Part shown: one piece after another, positions 44,036 through 53,492 of the stretch
Numbering within the stretch: position 1 is the stretch's first letter
Layout of the letters: each line of letters begins with the position of its first letter
Origin: Saprospirales bacterium
GTDB taxonomy: Bacteria > Bacteroidota > Bacteroidia > Chitinophagales > Saprospiraceae
Reading direction: 5' to 3'
Assembly (NCBI GenBank): GCA_002698985.1
Contig: PAAY01000035.1
Span: forward strand, 62,001 to 126,000
DNA length: 64,000 nucleotides
Translations under genes and position numbers: made by a program
The notes under the pieces: generated by a model
Databases searched by the model: none
What the model was told of the DNA's origin: nothing
Seen by the model: the letters and a program-made list of their open reading frames with translations, nothing else

Positions 44036-45097
44036 TTATGCAACCGTTATTTGCTTTTCCAGATAAACTTGCTGGACATGGTGGATGATTTCCACGCCCT
44101 CTTTCATCGGGCGCTGAAAGGCTTTTCTGCCAAGGATGAGCCCCATGCCGCCGGCCCGCTTGTTGATGACTGCCGTCCGAACGGCTTCCGCCAAATCAGA
44201 CCCGCCTTTTGAACCGCCACCCGAATTTATCAATCCAATTTGCCCCATGTAACAATTAGCTACCTGAAAACGGCACAAGTCAATCGGATGGTCAGAGGTC
44301 AGGGTGCGGTACATATCGTCGTTGTATTTACCAAACCCAATTTCTCGGAATCCAAAATTGGTCGTCGGTAATTTTTGCTTGATGATATCAGCCTGAATGG
44401 TCACACCCAAGTGGTTCGCCTGCCCGGTCAAATCGGCAGCGGCATGGTAATCCTTCGATTCGGTTTTAAACGCTTCATTGCGGGTGTAGCACCAGAGGAT
44501 GGTCGCCATGCCGAGTTCATGCGCTTGGGCGAATGCTTCGGCAATCTCCTGTAATTGGCGGTTGCTCTCTTTTGAGCCAAAATAGATAGTAGCGCCAATG
44601 GCAACCGCCCCCAGGTTCCATGCCTCCCTGACATTGCCGAAAAGCACCTGGTCGTATTTGTTGGGATAGGTCAGCAGTTCATTGTGGTTGATTTTTACAA
44701 TGAAAGGAATTTTGTGGGCATACTTGCGGGCATTGAGCGCAAGTACCCCGAAGGTAGAAGCCACGCCGTTGCAGCCTGCTTCAATGGCCAGCCGGACAAT
44801 GTTTTCGGGTTTGAAATATTCCGGGTTTTTATAAAAGGAAAAGGCAGCGGTATGCTCAATCCCCTGGTCAACAGGCAGTATGCTAAGGTAGCCTGTTCCT
44901 CCCAGGTTGCCGTGTCCAAAAAGCTGCGCCAAGCTGCGGAGCACCTGTGGGCTGCGGTTGCTGTTGACAAATACTTTTTCCAGATAGTCCGGAGCAGGAT
45001 ATTCTAATGATTCTTTTGGAATCAATGTGCATTCATGCCCGAGCAGCCATTTAGCTTCTGTGCCGAGCAGGTCGGTTATTTTTTGAATGTTCTTCAT
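44036..45097 (-). CDS. fbaB: Class I fructose-bisphosphate aldolase (FbaB/DhnA type)
   Basis: A 353-residue cytoplasmic enzyme, the usual length of FbaB. The fold's marks are [40 protein letters not shown], and [20 protein letters not shown] near the end. It splits or makes fructose 1,6-bisphosphate through a Schiff-base lysine. FbaB is often used for gluconeogenesis. With the GlgX two genes away and the type II GAPDH further upstream it suggests glycogen and triose-phosphate use. It overlaps the hydrolase gene by four bases (ATGA). Confidence 0.93.
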   Translation of the reverse strand: MKNIQKITDLLGTEAKWLLGHECTLIPKESLEYPAPDYLEKVFVNSNRSPQVLRSLAQLFGHGNLGGTGYLSILPVDQGIEHTAAFSFYKNPEYFKPENIVRLAIEAGCNGVASTFGVLALNARKYAHKIPFIVKINHNELLTYPNKYDQVLFGNVREAWNLGAVAIGATIYFGSKESNRQLQEIAEAFAQAHELGMATILWCYTRNEAFKTESKDYHAAADLTGQANHLGVTIQADIIKQKLPTTNFGFREIGFGKYNDDMYRTLTSDHPIDLCRFQVANCYMGQIGLINSGGGSKGGSDLAEAVRTAVINKRAGGMGLILGRKAFQRPMKEGVEIIHHVQQVYLEKQITVA

Positions 45098-46008
45098 ATT
45101 TTTTGATTTACTTTTTCAAATTCATCAATCAAAGCCCAGACCTTCGCTGGGTCTGCCAAATACACATGGTGGTCGGCATCCGGCAGCCTTTCAAATTTTG
45201 CGTTGGTGAAAATGGGAATCAATGCCTCCACATTTTCAATCGGTGCGGCAGCGTCATTTTCGCCATGTATGAGCAGTATTTTCTTGTCCTTGATTCGGGA
45301 AGCCAGTTCCGTCAAATCAGTATCTATAATGACTTTATCCAGCGTGCGGTAATAACTTACCCAGGTGTGTTTGCCAGCGTCTTTGAAAATATCCTTCGGG
45401 ATATTTTTTGGCCGAAACCACTCCGTCATGTACAGCGGGTGGAAAAAGCAAACGAACTTGTACCTGGAATCCACACTCACGCCATCCCAGAGCGAGGCTT
45501 TGCCAAATTTGGTTTTGATGGCTTCTTTTCCGCTATAATTGGGAAGCCCAATGACGGCGAGACTTTGAAACCAGTCCGGGTGTTCCCCCACCAGTCCGAT
45601 GGTCAATATGGCACCGAGCGAATGCCCCATGACCGTTGCGCCGCCAGTATCAAAGCCCTCCTTTTTTATCACTTTTTCTATTGCTCCCAAATGCTCTTCG
45701 AGGTCGTATTTGCTATTGGGTTTGGGAGAATCCCCGAAACCAAGGAGGTCAATGAGCAGCAAGGAATAGGAATCGGGCAACTCCTCCAACCCAGCTTTCC
45801 AATATTTCAATGAGCCTGTCAAACCATGCAGGAGAACCATCTTTTTCGGACCATTGCCGATGCGCTCATAGTTGAGTGTCATTTTCTGCGGGTCGTAAGG
45901 TGGCGCCATGACTCCATGTAAGTAGCCATGTACGCCGACGCCGAGAAAGGCGATGATGATGGTAATAAGCGCTATGGTTAACATCTTTTTCAATGATTTT
46001 AAAATCAA
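45094..46008 (-). CDS. Alpha/beta hydrolase with membrane anchor
   Basis: A 304-residue protein with an N-terminal membrane helix ([21 protein letters not shown]). The hydrolase fold is shown by [18 protein letters not shown] (oxyanion hole), [20 protein letters not shown] (nucleophile Ser in GHSLG), [15 protein letters not shown] (Asp) and [13 protein letters not shown] (His). It acts in the periplasm or at the membrane on an ester, lactone or other bond; the substrate is unknown. It is locked by four-base overlaps to both the GlgX gene upstream and the aldolase gene downstream. Confidence 0.88.
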   Translation of the reverse strand: MILKSLKKMLTIALITIIIAFLGVGVHGYLHGVMAPPYDPQKMTLNYERIGNGPKKMVLLHGLTGSLKYWKAGLEELPDSYSLLLIDLLGFGDSPKPNSKYDLEEHLGAIEKVIKKEGFDTGGATVMGHSLGAILTIGLVGEHPDWFQSLAVIGLPNYSGKEAIKTKFGKASLWDGVSVDSRYKFVCFFHPLYMTEWFRPKNIPKDIFKDAGKHTWVSYYRTLDKVIIDTDLTELASRIKDKKILLIHGENDAAAPIENVEALIPIFTNAKFERLPDADHHVYLADPAKVWALIDEFEKVNQKI

Positions 46009-48152
46009 ATTTTCCCTTCTTCTAAAACTACAACCGACCTTGGCTTCAACTCGTAAAAACCCTTGTGCACCAGTAGCTCCCCATTTTTCCGAATATCATC
46101 AGGATGGGATAAATAGGTGTCGAGAATGCGGCGCCAATTTTTTCCTTCCCTGTTTTCCGGCAACTCAAATTGTAAAGGCTCCCAGTAAGCATTTATCATA
46201 AAATGAAACAGGCAGTCATTTTCCCTATCCTGCAAGGTATAGGCAATGCTGTGGGAGTAATGACTCCAGTCAGGTTGGTTCAATTTGATGCCATGCCACA
46301 GTATATTTGGCCCTTCAGAATCAGGAACGGCCCAATATTTTTCCAATTGGAAAATGGGGTGGTCTTTCCGGAATTGAATCAGGTCTTTTACAAATTCCAA
46401 CAACTGGCGGTTCTCCTCTACTTTGTCCCAGTCAAACCAACTGATTTCATTGTCCTGGCAATAGGCATTGTTGTTCCCATGTTGTGTCCGCCTTACCTCA
46501 TCGCCCATCGAAATCATGGGAGTACCTTGCGAAAGAAGAAGGATGGTAAAAAAATTCTTGATTTGTCGGAGCCTGGTTGCCTCTATGTCCGGATTATCGG
46601 CGGGGCCTTCTACGCCATAATTGCTGCTGAAATTATCGTTGGAGCCATCCCGGTTCCCCTCCCCGTTAGCTTCGTTGTGTTTGTTATTATTGGAAACCAG
46701 GTCATTGAGGGTGAACCCATCGTGGCAGGTAATGAAATTGATGCTCCGGTTGGGGTCCCTGAAAGGTTTTTTATACAATTCCAGGCTACCGGCTATGCTG
46801 GATGCGAATGGTTTCACCATCCCGTCATCGCCACGCAAAAATTTCCGGATATCGTCCCTGTATTTCCCATTCCATTCTGCCCACTTGTCGCCGATGAACG
46901 ACCCCACCTGGTACAAGCCTCCGGTATCCCATGCCTCTGCAATGATTTTGGCCCGTGACAGAACCGGATGCGATTCGATTTCCCAAAGAATGGGTGGGTT
47001 GTCCATCGGGTTGCCGTGTTCGTCCCTTGACATGACAGATGCCAGGTCAAAGCGGAAACCATCAACGTGCATCTCTGTCACCCATCTTTTCAAGGCATCT
47101 ATTATCAGCCTCCTGACGATATATTGATTGGTATTAAGGGTGTTCCCACAACCGCTGAAATCAGCGAAATATTCCGGGTTGTCGGCGAGGATGTAGTAGA
47201 AAGAATTTTCCAGTCCCTTGAGTGAAAAGACCGGCCCCGCATGGTTCCCTTCGCTGGTATGGTTGAACACTACATCCAAAATAACCTCGATACCTGCTTT
47301 ATGGAATGCCTTGACCATATCCCTGAACTCATCTGCAATCACATGCGGCTCATTGCAGTAACAATAGCTGCTATGTGGGGCGAAGAATGCCAGTGGGCTG
47401 TAGCCCCAATAATTTTTCAGGGATGGCATATGCACTTCCGTCTCATCGAACTGAAATACCGGCATCAGTTCTACAGCAGTGATGCCTAGGTCTTTCAGAT
47501 AAGGAACCTTTTCAACCAAGCCGGTATAAGTGCCGTTCATATCTTCCTCGATTCCCGAATTGGGGCGTTTGGTGAACCCTTTCACGTGCAGTTCATAAAT
47601 AATGGATTTGGCATAAGGGTGATAAAGTGGCTCATCCCCTTCCCAATCGTAATTGTAGGGGTCAATGACCACACCTTTCATGGCATAAGGGGTGTTGTCT
47701 CCCGGCAATGTTGCCGCTGCCCTACTGTAATTTTTCCCCTTCACCACAGCCCTGGCGTAAGGGTCGAGCAGCAATTTATTCCCATCAAAACGATACCCTT
47801 TAGAAGGGTTATATTCCCCGTAAACCTTGTAGCCATAGAGCGTATCGGGCTTCAAATCTTTTACAAAGACATGCCAATAGTAAAAGGATTTGTTTTTTGT
47901 CGAATCCAAAGGGATGACCTGGAAAGGGGTGGCATCGTCCACTTCGTGGAAAAGGCATAACTCGACTTTTTCACTGTTTTTTGAAAAAATACTGAAGTTC
48001 ACCCCATTGGGATATACGGTCGCCCCAAGTGGATAACTCTTGCCAGCACTTGTTTCATAAGTATTTTCCAACCCTCCAGTTTTAGGTTTCATCCTTTTGG
48101 GATGATTAGGATGCGCTGGGTTTTTCTCTATATTTTTCGCCTCTTTAACCAT
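46005..48152 (-). CDS. glgX: Glycogen debranching enzyme (GlgX)
   Basis: A 715-residue cytoplasmic GH13 enzyme. A CBM48 module (SYPLGATVYPNGVNFSIFSK) precedes the barrel. Catalytic motifs: GIEVILDVVFNHTSEGNHAG, HVDGFRFDLASVMSRDEHGN (nucleophile Asp), KIIAEAWDTGGLYQVGSF (acid Glu), and INFITCHDGFTLNDLVSN. GlgX removes short alpha-1,6 branches from phosphorylase-limit glycogen. The protein has a longer N-terminus than usual (about 25 basic, Pro-rich residues). It overlaps the hydrolase gene by four bases and lies three bases after the ABC ATPase stop. Confidence 0.95.
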   Translation of the reverse strand: MVKEAKNIEKNPAHPNHPKRMKPKTGGLENTYETSAGKSYPLGATVYPNGVNFSIFSKNSEKVELCLFHEVDDATPFQVIPLDSTKNKSFYYWHVFVKDLKPDTLYGYKVYGEYNPSKGYRFDGNKLLLDPYARAVVKGKNYSRAAATLPGDNTPYAMKGVVIDPYNYDWEGDEPLYHPYAKSIIYELHVKGFTKRPNSGIEEDMNGTYTGLVEKVPYLKDLGITAVELMPVFQFDETEVHMPSLKNYWGYSPLAFFAPHSSYCYCNEPHVIADEFRDMVKAFHKAGIEVILDVVFNHTSEGNHAGPVFSLKGLENSFYYILADNPEYFADFSGCGNTLNTNQYIVRRLIIDALKRWVTEMHVDGFRFDLASVMSRDEHGNPMDNPPILWEIESHPVLSRAKIIAEAWDTGGLYQVGSFIGDKWAEWNGKYRDDIRKFLRGDDGMVKPFASSIAGSLELYKKPFRDPNRSINFITCHDGFTLNDLVSNNNKHNEANGEGNRDGSNDNFSSNYGVEGPADNPDIEATRLRQIKNFFTILLLSQGTPMISMGDEVRRTQHGNNNAYCQDNEISWFDWDKVEENRQLLEFVKDLIQFRKDHPIFQLEKYWAVPDSEGPNILWHGIKLNQPDWSHYSHSIAYTLQDRENDCLFHFMINAYWEPLQFELPENREGKNWRRILDTYLSHPDDIRKNGELLVHKGFYELKPRSVVVLEEGKI

Positions 48153-48155
48153 AAA

Positions 48156-48863
48156 TCAGTTCATTATTTCTTGTGTTTTTTTTTGAAAAACATCCGATAC
48201 TATCTGGCCATCCTCCAGCGTCACCACCCGCCTTGCCCGCCGGATGACCCTCACATCGTGTGTCGAAAAAATGAAGGTCATGTTTTCTTCCTCGTTGAGG
48301 CGGAGCATGATGTCCAGCAGGTTTTCGGCGGATTTGCTGTCGAGGTTGGCAGTGGGTTCGTCCGCTAACACAAACTGCGGTTTGGAGGCCAGAGCCCTTG
48401 CCACGGCCACCCGCTGCTGCTGCCCGCCGGAAAGTTCGGAGGGGCGTTTTTCGATTTTATCTTCCAATCCGACTGCCTTCAATAGCTCGCTGACCCTTGC
48501 CTCCCGCTCCGCTATCGGGCGGTTTTGCAGTAGCATGATAAATTCCACGTTTTCCTTGGCCGTCAGTACCGGGATGAGGTTATAGGCCTGAAAAACGAAA
48601 CCGATGTTGTGCAGCCGGAAATTGATGAGGGCGCCGCCCTTCAGCTTCGCAATGTCCGTCCCCTCGATGATGACCGAACCGGAAGTGGCATTGTCCAGGC
48701 CGCCGATGATGTTGAGCAAAGTCGTTTTGCCAGAGCCCGACGGACCGACGATGGCCGTGAATTCACCCCGCTCGATTTCCAGATTCACCCCGTTCAGCGC
48801 ATGCACCGGGACGGTGTCGGGATTGTAAACTTTTGACAGATTGATGGTTTCGATGACTTTCAT
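48156..48863 (-). CDS. ABC transporter ATP-binding protein (LolD/MacB-like)
   Basis: A 235-residue ATPase. Walker A is GPSGSGKTT (40-48), the signature LSGGQ lies at 144-148, Walker B with FVLADEPTANLD follows at about 164-175, and the switch His is in FIFSTHDVRV. It energises the two FtsX-like permeases encoded directly upstream (48875-50104 and 50109-51320). With the LolA-like protein this is probably a lipoprotein- or lipid-handling exporter (inference). Confidence 0.95.
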   Translation of the reverse strand: MKVIETINLSKVYNPDTVPVHALNGVNLEIERGEFTAIVGPSGSGKTTLLNIIGGLDNATSGSVIIEGTDIAKLKGGALINFRLHNIGFVFQAYNLIPVLTAKENVEFIMLLQNRPIAEREARVSELLKAVGLEDKIEKRPSELSGGQQQRVAVARALASKPQFVLADEPTANLDSKSAENLLDIMLRLNEEENMTFIFSTHDVRVIRRARRVVTLEDGQIVSDVFQKKTQEIMN

Positions 48864-48874
48864 TTTTCAAAAAA

Positions 48875-50104
48875 TTAAATCTCCTTGCGAATGGCCTCGG
48901 AGGGGTTCAGCGACAATGCCCGGATGGCCGGGTAGAACGAGGCCAGCACCGCTGTGACAATGACGGCCACGGTGATGATAACATAGACCCGCCCTTCCAA
49001 CGTGGGGTGGATGACTTCCTTGAAGCCCCAGCCAGCCAGTCCTTCTGAAAACAGGCCCAGGTTCACACCAGTATAGTTGACCAGCAGCACCGTGAGGAAC
49101 CCGAACAACATGCCGCCCGCACCGCCAGCCAGCGACAGCAGGGTGGTTTCGAAAACAATCATGGTAAAAACCCGCAGCTTGTTCATGCCCACGGCCATGA
49201 GGATGCCGAGTTCTTTGAAGCGTTCCAGTACGGCCATCAGCATGGTGTTGACGATGCCGAAAGCAAGTGCCAGCAGCACGATGATGGTCACGATGACGTC
49301 GGTCTGGAAAATCATGTCCGAGACCATGGCCATGTCGGGGGCGGCCTGTTCCCAGTTTTCCACGACGATGTCCTGCCCGGCGAAACGGCCCTTCAGTTGG
49401 TCCACATAAGCATCCATTTTTTGCGGTTGCACCATTTTGATGACCACTTCGTTAGCCTCGCCGGGAATGCCTGCCAGGCGGCTCAAATCTTCGTGGCGCA
49501 CAAAAATCATGGTCTCCTCCTCCCGCACATTAGTTGCCGTGAAAGTGCCGGCGATGCGGAAGGTTGTCGAGACCAAATCGGCAGTGGGGCTCTCGAAGGT
49601 TATGACAACCTTTTTTCCGATGCCGACCTTGAGTTTTTTCATCAGCTTCTCCCCGACGATGACTGGGTTGCGCTTATCCATGTCCAGGTACTCGCCTGCG
49701 GTCAGGCGGGTTTTCAATTTGGTCGTAGCCTCTTCTTCAGCAGGTATCACTCCCCTGATTTGCACATTGGAGGAATAGCCCGCCGAGGCTATCATGCCCG
49801 ACGTGAGCAGCCTTGCGGTGGCGGCTTTCACCTCCGGGTCATTGCTGATGGCCACCAACATTTCCTGCACCCCGGGCATCGTGTTGCCCAGCTCCTGCCG
49901 CTTTTTGTAATCGGTGGAATGGAGTTGCACGTGGCCGTATTTGTACTCAATGCCTTCCCGCAACGACTCGGCATGCAGGCTATCCGATACGGCCAGGATG
50001 AACACCGTTGCCCAGATGCCGATGACCAGCGAGAAGATGACCACCAGGCTGCGGGTACGGTTGCGCCAGATGTTGCGCCAGGCTATTTTCAGGAGCATCC
50101 ACAT
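48875..50104 (-). CDS. ABC transporter permease, FtsX/LolC-like
   Basis: A 409-residue protein with the MacB/FtsX layout: one N-terminal helix (RSLVVIFSLVIGIWATVFIL), a large periplasmic domain of about 230 residues, and three C-terminal helices (DVIVTIIVLLALAFGIVNTM, LLSLAGGAGGMLFGFLTVLL, VYVIITVAVIVTAVLASFYP). It forms the membrane channel with the second permease. The gap to that gene is four bases. Confidence 0.92.
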   Translation of the reverse strand: MWMLLKIAWRNIWRNRTRSLVVIFSLVIGIWATVFILAVSDSLHAESLREGIEYKYGHVQLHSTDYKKRQELGNTMPGVQEMLVAISNDPEVKAATARLLTSGMIASAGYSSNVQIRGVIPAEEEATTKLKTRLTAGEYLDMDKRNPVIVGEKLMKKLKVGIGKKVVITFESPTADLVSTTFRIAGTFTATNVREEETMIFVRHEDLSRLAGIPGEANEVVIKMVQPQKMDAYVDQLKGRFAGQDIVVENWEQAAPDMAMVSDMIFQTDVIVTIIVLLALAFGIVNTMLMAVLERFKELGILMAVGMNKLRVFTMIVFETTLLSLAGGAGGMLFGFLTVLLVNYTGVNLGLFSEGLAGWGFKEVIHPTLEGRVYVIITVAVIVTAVLASFYPAIRALSLNPSEAIRKEI

Positions 50105-50108
50105 GTTG

Positions 50109-51320
50109 TTATCGTTTGGCCGACACCACCTGGAGGTGCCGGATTTTGTTCAATGCATAAAATGACAGCAGTACCGACAGGAGCAAAATGACCAGGGAAT
50201 GCGTAGTGAATATCCCGAAATCCACCACCGTTGGCATGACCGGGTCGATGCCGAAAGATTCCCATCCGGCCGCTGCCCTGCCCCGGAAGGTGATGGGGTG
50301 CTCATTCATGTACGACACCACCGGGTAGCTCACCGCAAATCCCAGAGCGGCACCGATGATGGCTATCAGTACTGATTCCAGTAAAATCATCACTGCCATT
50401 TTCCATCGCTGCATGCCCACGGCCAGCAGCACTTTGAGTTCCCGCAACCGCTCGTTGGTCATCATGATGATGGTGCCGAGGATGCCAAAACTTATCAGGA
50501 TGTACAGCATGGCCAGCACGATGATGCGCATGGCATCCACGAGGCCGAGCGACTGGGTGACCATCGGCATCATCTTTTGCCAGGGCTGGAGGATGAACCC
50601 TTCGGGCAGTACCGGTTGTAGTTGGGCCTCCACTGCTTTTTGCGAAACATTTTCATTTAAAAAAACGGGCATGGAAGTGACCCGGTCATAAGCGGCAAAA
50701 AACATCTGTGCCTCGGGCAGCATCAGGAAGACGAGGTTGTTGTCGAGGTCGGGCGAGCCCATGCGGATGGTGCCGCAGATGTGGTACTTTCCGGCAGCGC
50801 TTGCCCCGTGATAACCCTCACCCAGCATGACCAGCGTATCGCCCGGCTGGATGTCGAGGTACTCGGCCAGGCCCTTGCCAATGATGGCGTCACCGGGGTT
50901 GCCGTGAAAATAATCGCCTGTCTGAATTTTGCTTTCCAGGCCCGTAATCTGTTTTTCCTTCTCCGGTTCGATGCCCACCACCAGCACCCCTTTTGTGAGG
51001 TTTTCGGCGGAGGCCAAAGCCACCGATTCCAGGCGGGTGGAGTAGCCTTTAACCTCGGGCATCTTGTCCAGATAGCTGGTCAATTTTTCGTCGGGCACGA
51101 AGGTGTTGTGCAGGGATTTGTCTTCCCAAAAATCCGCTTGCTGCACCTGCACATGGCCACTGTAAATGCCCACCATGCTGTCGGTCATCTGCTGGTTGAT
51201 ACCCACGAGCAGGGCGTCCATCGTATTGGCAAATACAACGGCAAACAGGATGGAAGCAACCGTGATGAACGTGCGTCGCCGGTTGCGCCAAAGGTTCCGC
51301 CATGACAAGGTGCCTATCAT
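50109..51320 (-). CDS. ABC transporter permease, FtsX/LolE-like
   Basis: A 403-residue paralogue of the neighbouring permease with the same helix-domain-three-helix layout: TFITVASILFAVVFANTMDA at the front, IIVLALLMLYILISFGILGTI-like helix at about 265, ESVLIAIIGAALGFAVSY and a last helix at SLVILLLSVLLSFYALNK. Two different permeases and one ATPase fit a LolCDE-like heterodimer. It starts two bases before the LolA-like stop (51322), so the genes are tightly joined. Confidence 0.92.
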   Translation of the reverse strand: MIGTLSWRNLWRNRRRTFITVASILFAVVFANTMDALLVGINQQMTDSMVGIYSGHVQVQQADFWEDKSLHNTFVPDEKLTSYLDKMPEVKGYSTRLESVALASAENLTKGVLVVGIEPEKEKQITGLESKIQTGDYFHGNPGDAIIGKGLAEYLDIQPGDTLVMLGEGYHGASAAGKYHICGTIRMGSPDLDNNLVFLMLPEAQMFFAAYDRVTSMPVFLNENVSQKAVEAQLQPVLPEGFILQPWQKMMPMVTQSLGLVDAMRIIVLAMLYILISFGILGTIIMMTNERLRELKVLLAVGMQRWKMAVMILLESVLIAIIGAALGFAVSYPVVSYMNEHPITFRGRAAAGWESFGIDPVMPTVVDFGIFTTHSLVILLLSVLLSFYALNKIRHLQVVSAKR

Positions 51321-51321
51321 T

Positions 51322-52092
51322 TTATTTGACTCTTTTCATGTTTTGCAGGGAAAAGAAATTGTCGGCCATCGGCTCGTCAAAAATCAGTTCCCGGTAAATC
51401 AAAACGGTCTTGTTTTCAGGGTCTTCGGCGGGTTGGATTTCCAGTCTGGAAGTCACGGTGCGCCCGCCCATTGTTTTGATGTCTTTTCCATAGACGGTAT
51501 TGATGAGTTCGCCGTCCTCGTCGTAATATTCGGTTTTCAAAAAGAGGGACTCGGCCTTGTCAATCCAAGTGATGATTTTGCCCCAGACGACTGCCGTTTC
51601 CTCTTTTGGAATCAGCTCGATTTTATAAACCGCCCGTCCATCCATGTCTTCTTCCCCCAGCAATTTATGGTCATAGTCTTCCACCATGGAGGACATTTTC
51701 ACGAGGTCGTCGTTGCTGAAATCAGAACCCATCCAGGCCTGCGCCATGGCCGAGGGCGGCAGCTTCACGTTGCGCTCGATGCGGGGTATCCAGTTCCAGA
51801 ATTCCTTGCCCCTTTTCAGGAAGGTGGTGCCTTGGTCCCGTGCAGGGGAAGTGATGAGGATGAGCAGGTACTGATTCCTTTTCGACCACACCTTGAGGTC
51901 CATGTCCCGCTGCCAGTTGGGCCGGATGACGGAGAGCGTGATGGTGCTCTCGCTGGTGTTGCCCAAGCGTTTGTTGTCGGCTTTTTCGACGATGTCCTTG
52001 GCTGTTTGGGCCATGGCCGGATGGGGCAGGCAGAGGTTGGAGAGCAAGGCCAGGGCCGTGATGAGAAATATTTTTTTCATGCTCATTTTCAT
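51322..52092 (-). CDS. LolA-like outer-membrane lipoprotein-sorting protein
   Basis: A 256-residue periplasmic protein from ATG 52092 (MKMSMKKIFLITALALLSN); this start overlaps the nuclease stop by ATGA. The mature part has the antiparallel LolA/LolB-type sheet pattern (TITLSVIRPNWQRDMDLKVW, FLKRGKEFWNWIPRIERNVK, LFLKTEYYDEDGELINTVYG). Proteins of this group (COG2834 type) commonly accompany FtsX-type ABC exporters. It probably carries a lipidated cargo from the ABC permeases toward the outer membrane; no cargo is named by the sequence. Confidence 0.85.
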   Translation of the reverse strand: MKMSMKKIFLITALALLSNLCLPHPAMAQTAKDIVEKADNKRLGNTSESTITLSVIRPNWQRDMDLKVWSKRNQYLLILITSPARDQGTTFLKRGKEFWNWIPRIERNVKLPPSAMAQAWMGSDFSNDDLVKMSSMVEDYDHKLLGEEDMDGRAVYKIELIPKEETAVVWGKIITWIDKAESLFLKTEYYDEDGELINTVYGKDIKTMGGRTVTSRLEIQPAEDPENKTVLIYRELIFDEPMADNFFSLQNMKRVK

Positions 52093-53492
52093 GAATTTGC
52101 GGTTGAAAGGGTTTCTCTTTTCCAATCAATCTCCTCAATCGCATACAATTCCGGCACCTCACAGTTAAACCCAAATTCGTCTTTGATTTTCACCCGCAGC
52201 ACATCGGCGGCATGGGCTTCGCCATGCACGATGAACACTTTTTTTGGTTTGTTTTTTAGACTTCGCATCCAGTTCAGGAGTTCCCGCTGATCGGCGTGGG
52301 CGGAGAGTCCTTTTATCTCCACTATTCTGGCCCGCACCGGGTAGTATTTTCCATAAATCTTCACTTCGTGCGCCCCTTCCAGCAACTGCCGACCACGGGT
52401 ACCCTCTGCCTGATAGCCCACGAGCAGTACCCTGGTTTCGGGTTTTTCGAGGTATTTGGTCAGGTAGGTGAGCACCCGCCCACCAGTGACCATGCCGCTG
52501 CCGGCAATGACGATTTTGGGCGCTTTGTTGTCAATGACTTCCCAGGTTTCCCGGAAATCCGTCACGGTGTGGATGTAATCGCACATTTTATCGCAATCTG
52601 CTTTTGGCAACTTGTGCCAGGAAGCAGAGCGGTGGAACACGTGCAGGACGTTGGCGCCCATGGGGCTGTCCATGTAAACGGGCATGTTGGGCATGAGTCT
52701 TTTTTCCCGCAGTTGCCAGAGCAGGTACATGAGGGTCTGCGTCCGCTCCACGGCAAAGCTGGGGATGATGAGCGTGCCGCCGTCCTGGTAAGTTTCGTTG
52801 ATGTGCCGCAGCAATTCTTCCTCGATGTTTCCAGCCGGGTGCAAGCGGTCGCCGTAAGTACTTTCGATGAAAAGCAGATCGGCCCGTTCGGGCTTTTTAG
52901 GTGGAAAAAGCAGGTAATCCTCTTCCCGGCCGATGTCGCCGGAAAACACCAGCCGTTTGCCGTTCACGTCCAATTCAATAAAGGTGGCACCGAGGATGTG
53001 GCCGTTGTAACGGTACCTGACCTTCAACCCTTCCGACAGGGGAATCCACTCATCGAGCGGTACCTCATGGAACCGGAGCAGTGTTTTGTCTACATCTTTC
53101 AGGTCATAGAGCGGCTTGGCAGGTCGGTGTTTTGAGTAGCCGTTTTCATTGGCGTGGGCGGCTTCCTCTTCCTGTATTTTGGCGCTGTCCCGCAGGATAA
53201 TTTCGGCGATGTCGAGGGTTGGTGCTGTGCCATAGATTTTGCCTTTGAACCCCGCCTTGACCAGTCTGGGCAGGTAGCCAGTGTGGTCGAGGTGAGCATG
53301 GGTAAGCAGCACGACGTCCACAGTACCCACCTCCACCGGGAGGTATTCCCAGTTCAGGTTCCGCAGTTTTTTGAGCCCCTGGAACAGGCCACAGTCCACC
53401 ATGATTTTATTGTCCAATACCTCGATGAGGTACTTCGAGCCAGTCACGGTGCCAGCTGCCCCGAGGAAATGGATTTTGATATTTTTACTCAT
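52089..53492 (-). CDS. MBL-fold beta-CASP nuclease with RNA-specificity motif
   Basis: A 467-residue cytoplasmic protein. The metal-binding motif LTHAHLDHTGYLPRL (HxHxDH), further ligands in LVFSGDIGREEDYLLFPP, and a beta-CASP insert (QDGGTLIIPSFAVERTQTLM) are clear. The RMMBL tail is seen in VEIKGLSAHADQRELLNWMR and KVFIVHGEAHAADVLRVK. Such enzymes are ribonucleases or, less often, DNA nucleases. It is coupled by overlaps to the ATP-cone protein gene upstream (TAATG) and the LolA-like gene downstream. Confidence 0.93.
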   Translation of the reverse strand: MSKNIKIHFLGAAGTVTGSKYLIEVLDNKIMVDCGLFQGLKKLRNLNWEYLPVEVGTVDVVLLTHAHLDHTGYLPRLVKAGFKGKIYGTAPTLDIAEIILRDSAKIQEEEAAHANENGYSKHRPAKPLYDLKDVDKTLLRFHEVPLDEWIPLSEGLKVRYRYNGHILGATFIELDVNGKRLVFSGDIGREEDYLLFPPKKPERADLLFIESTYGDRLHPAGNIEEELLRHINETYQDGGTLIIPSFAVERTQTLMYLLWQLREKRLMPNMPVYMDSPMGANVLHVFHRSASWHKLPKADCDKMCDYIHTVTDFRETWEVIDNKAPKIVIAGSGMVTGGRVLTYLTKYLEKPETRVLLVGYQAEGTRGRQLLEGAHEVKIYGKYYPVRARIVEIKGLSAHADQRELLNWMRSLKNKPKKVFIVHGEAHAADVLRVKIKDEFGFNCEVPELYAIEEIDWKRETLSTANS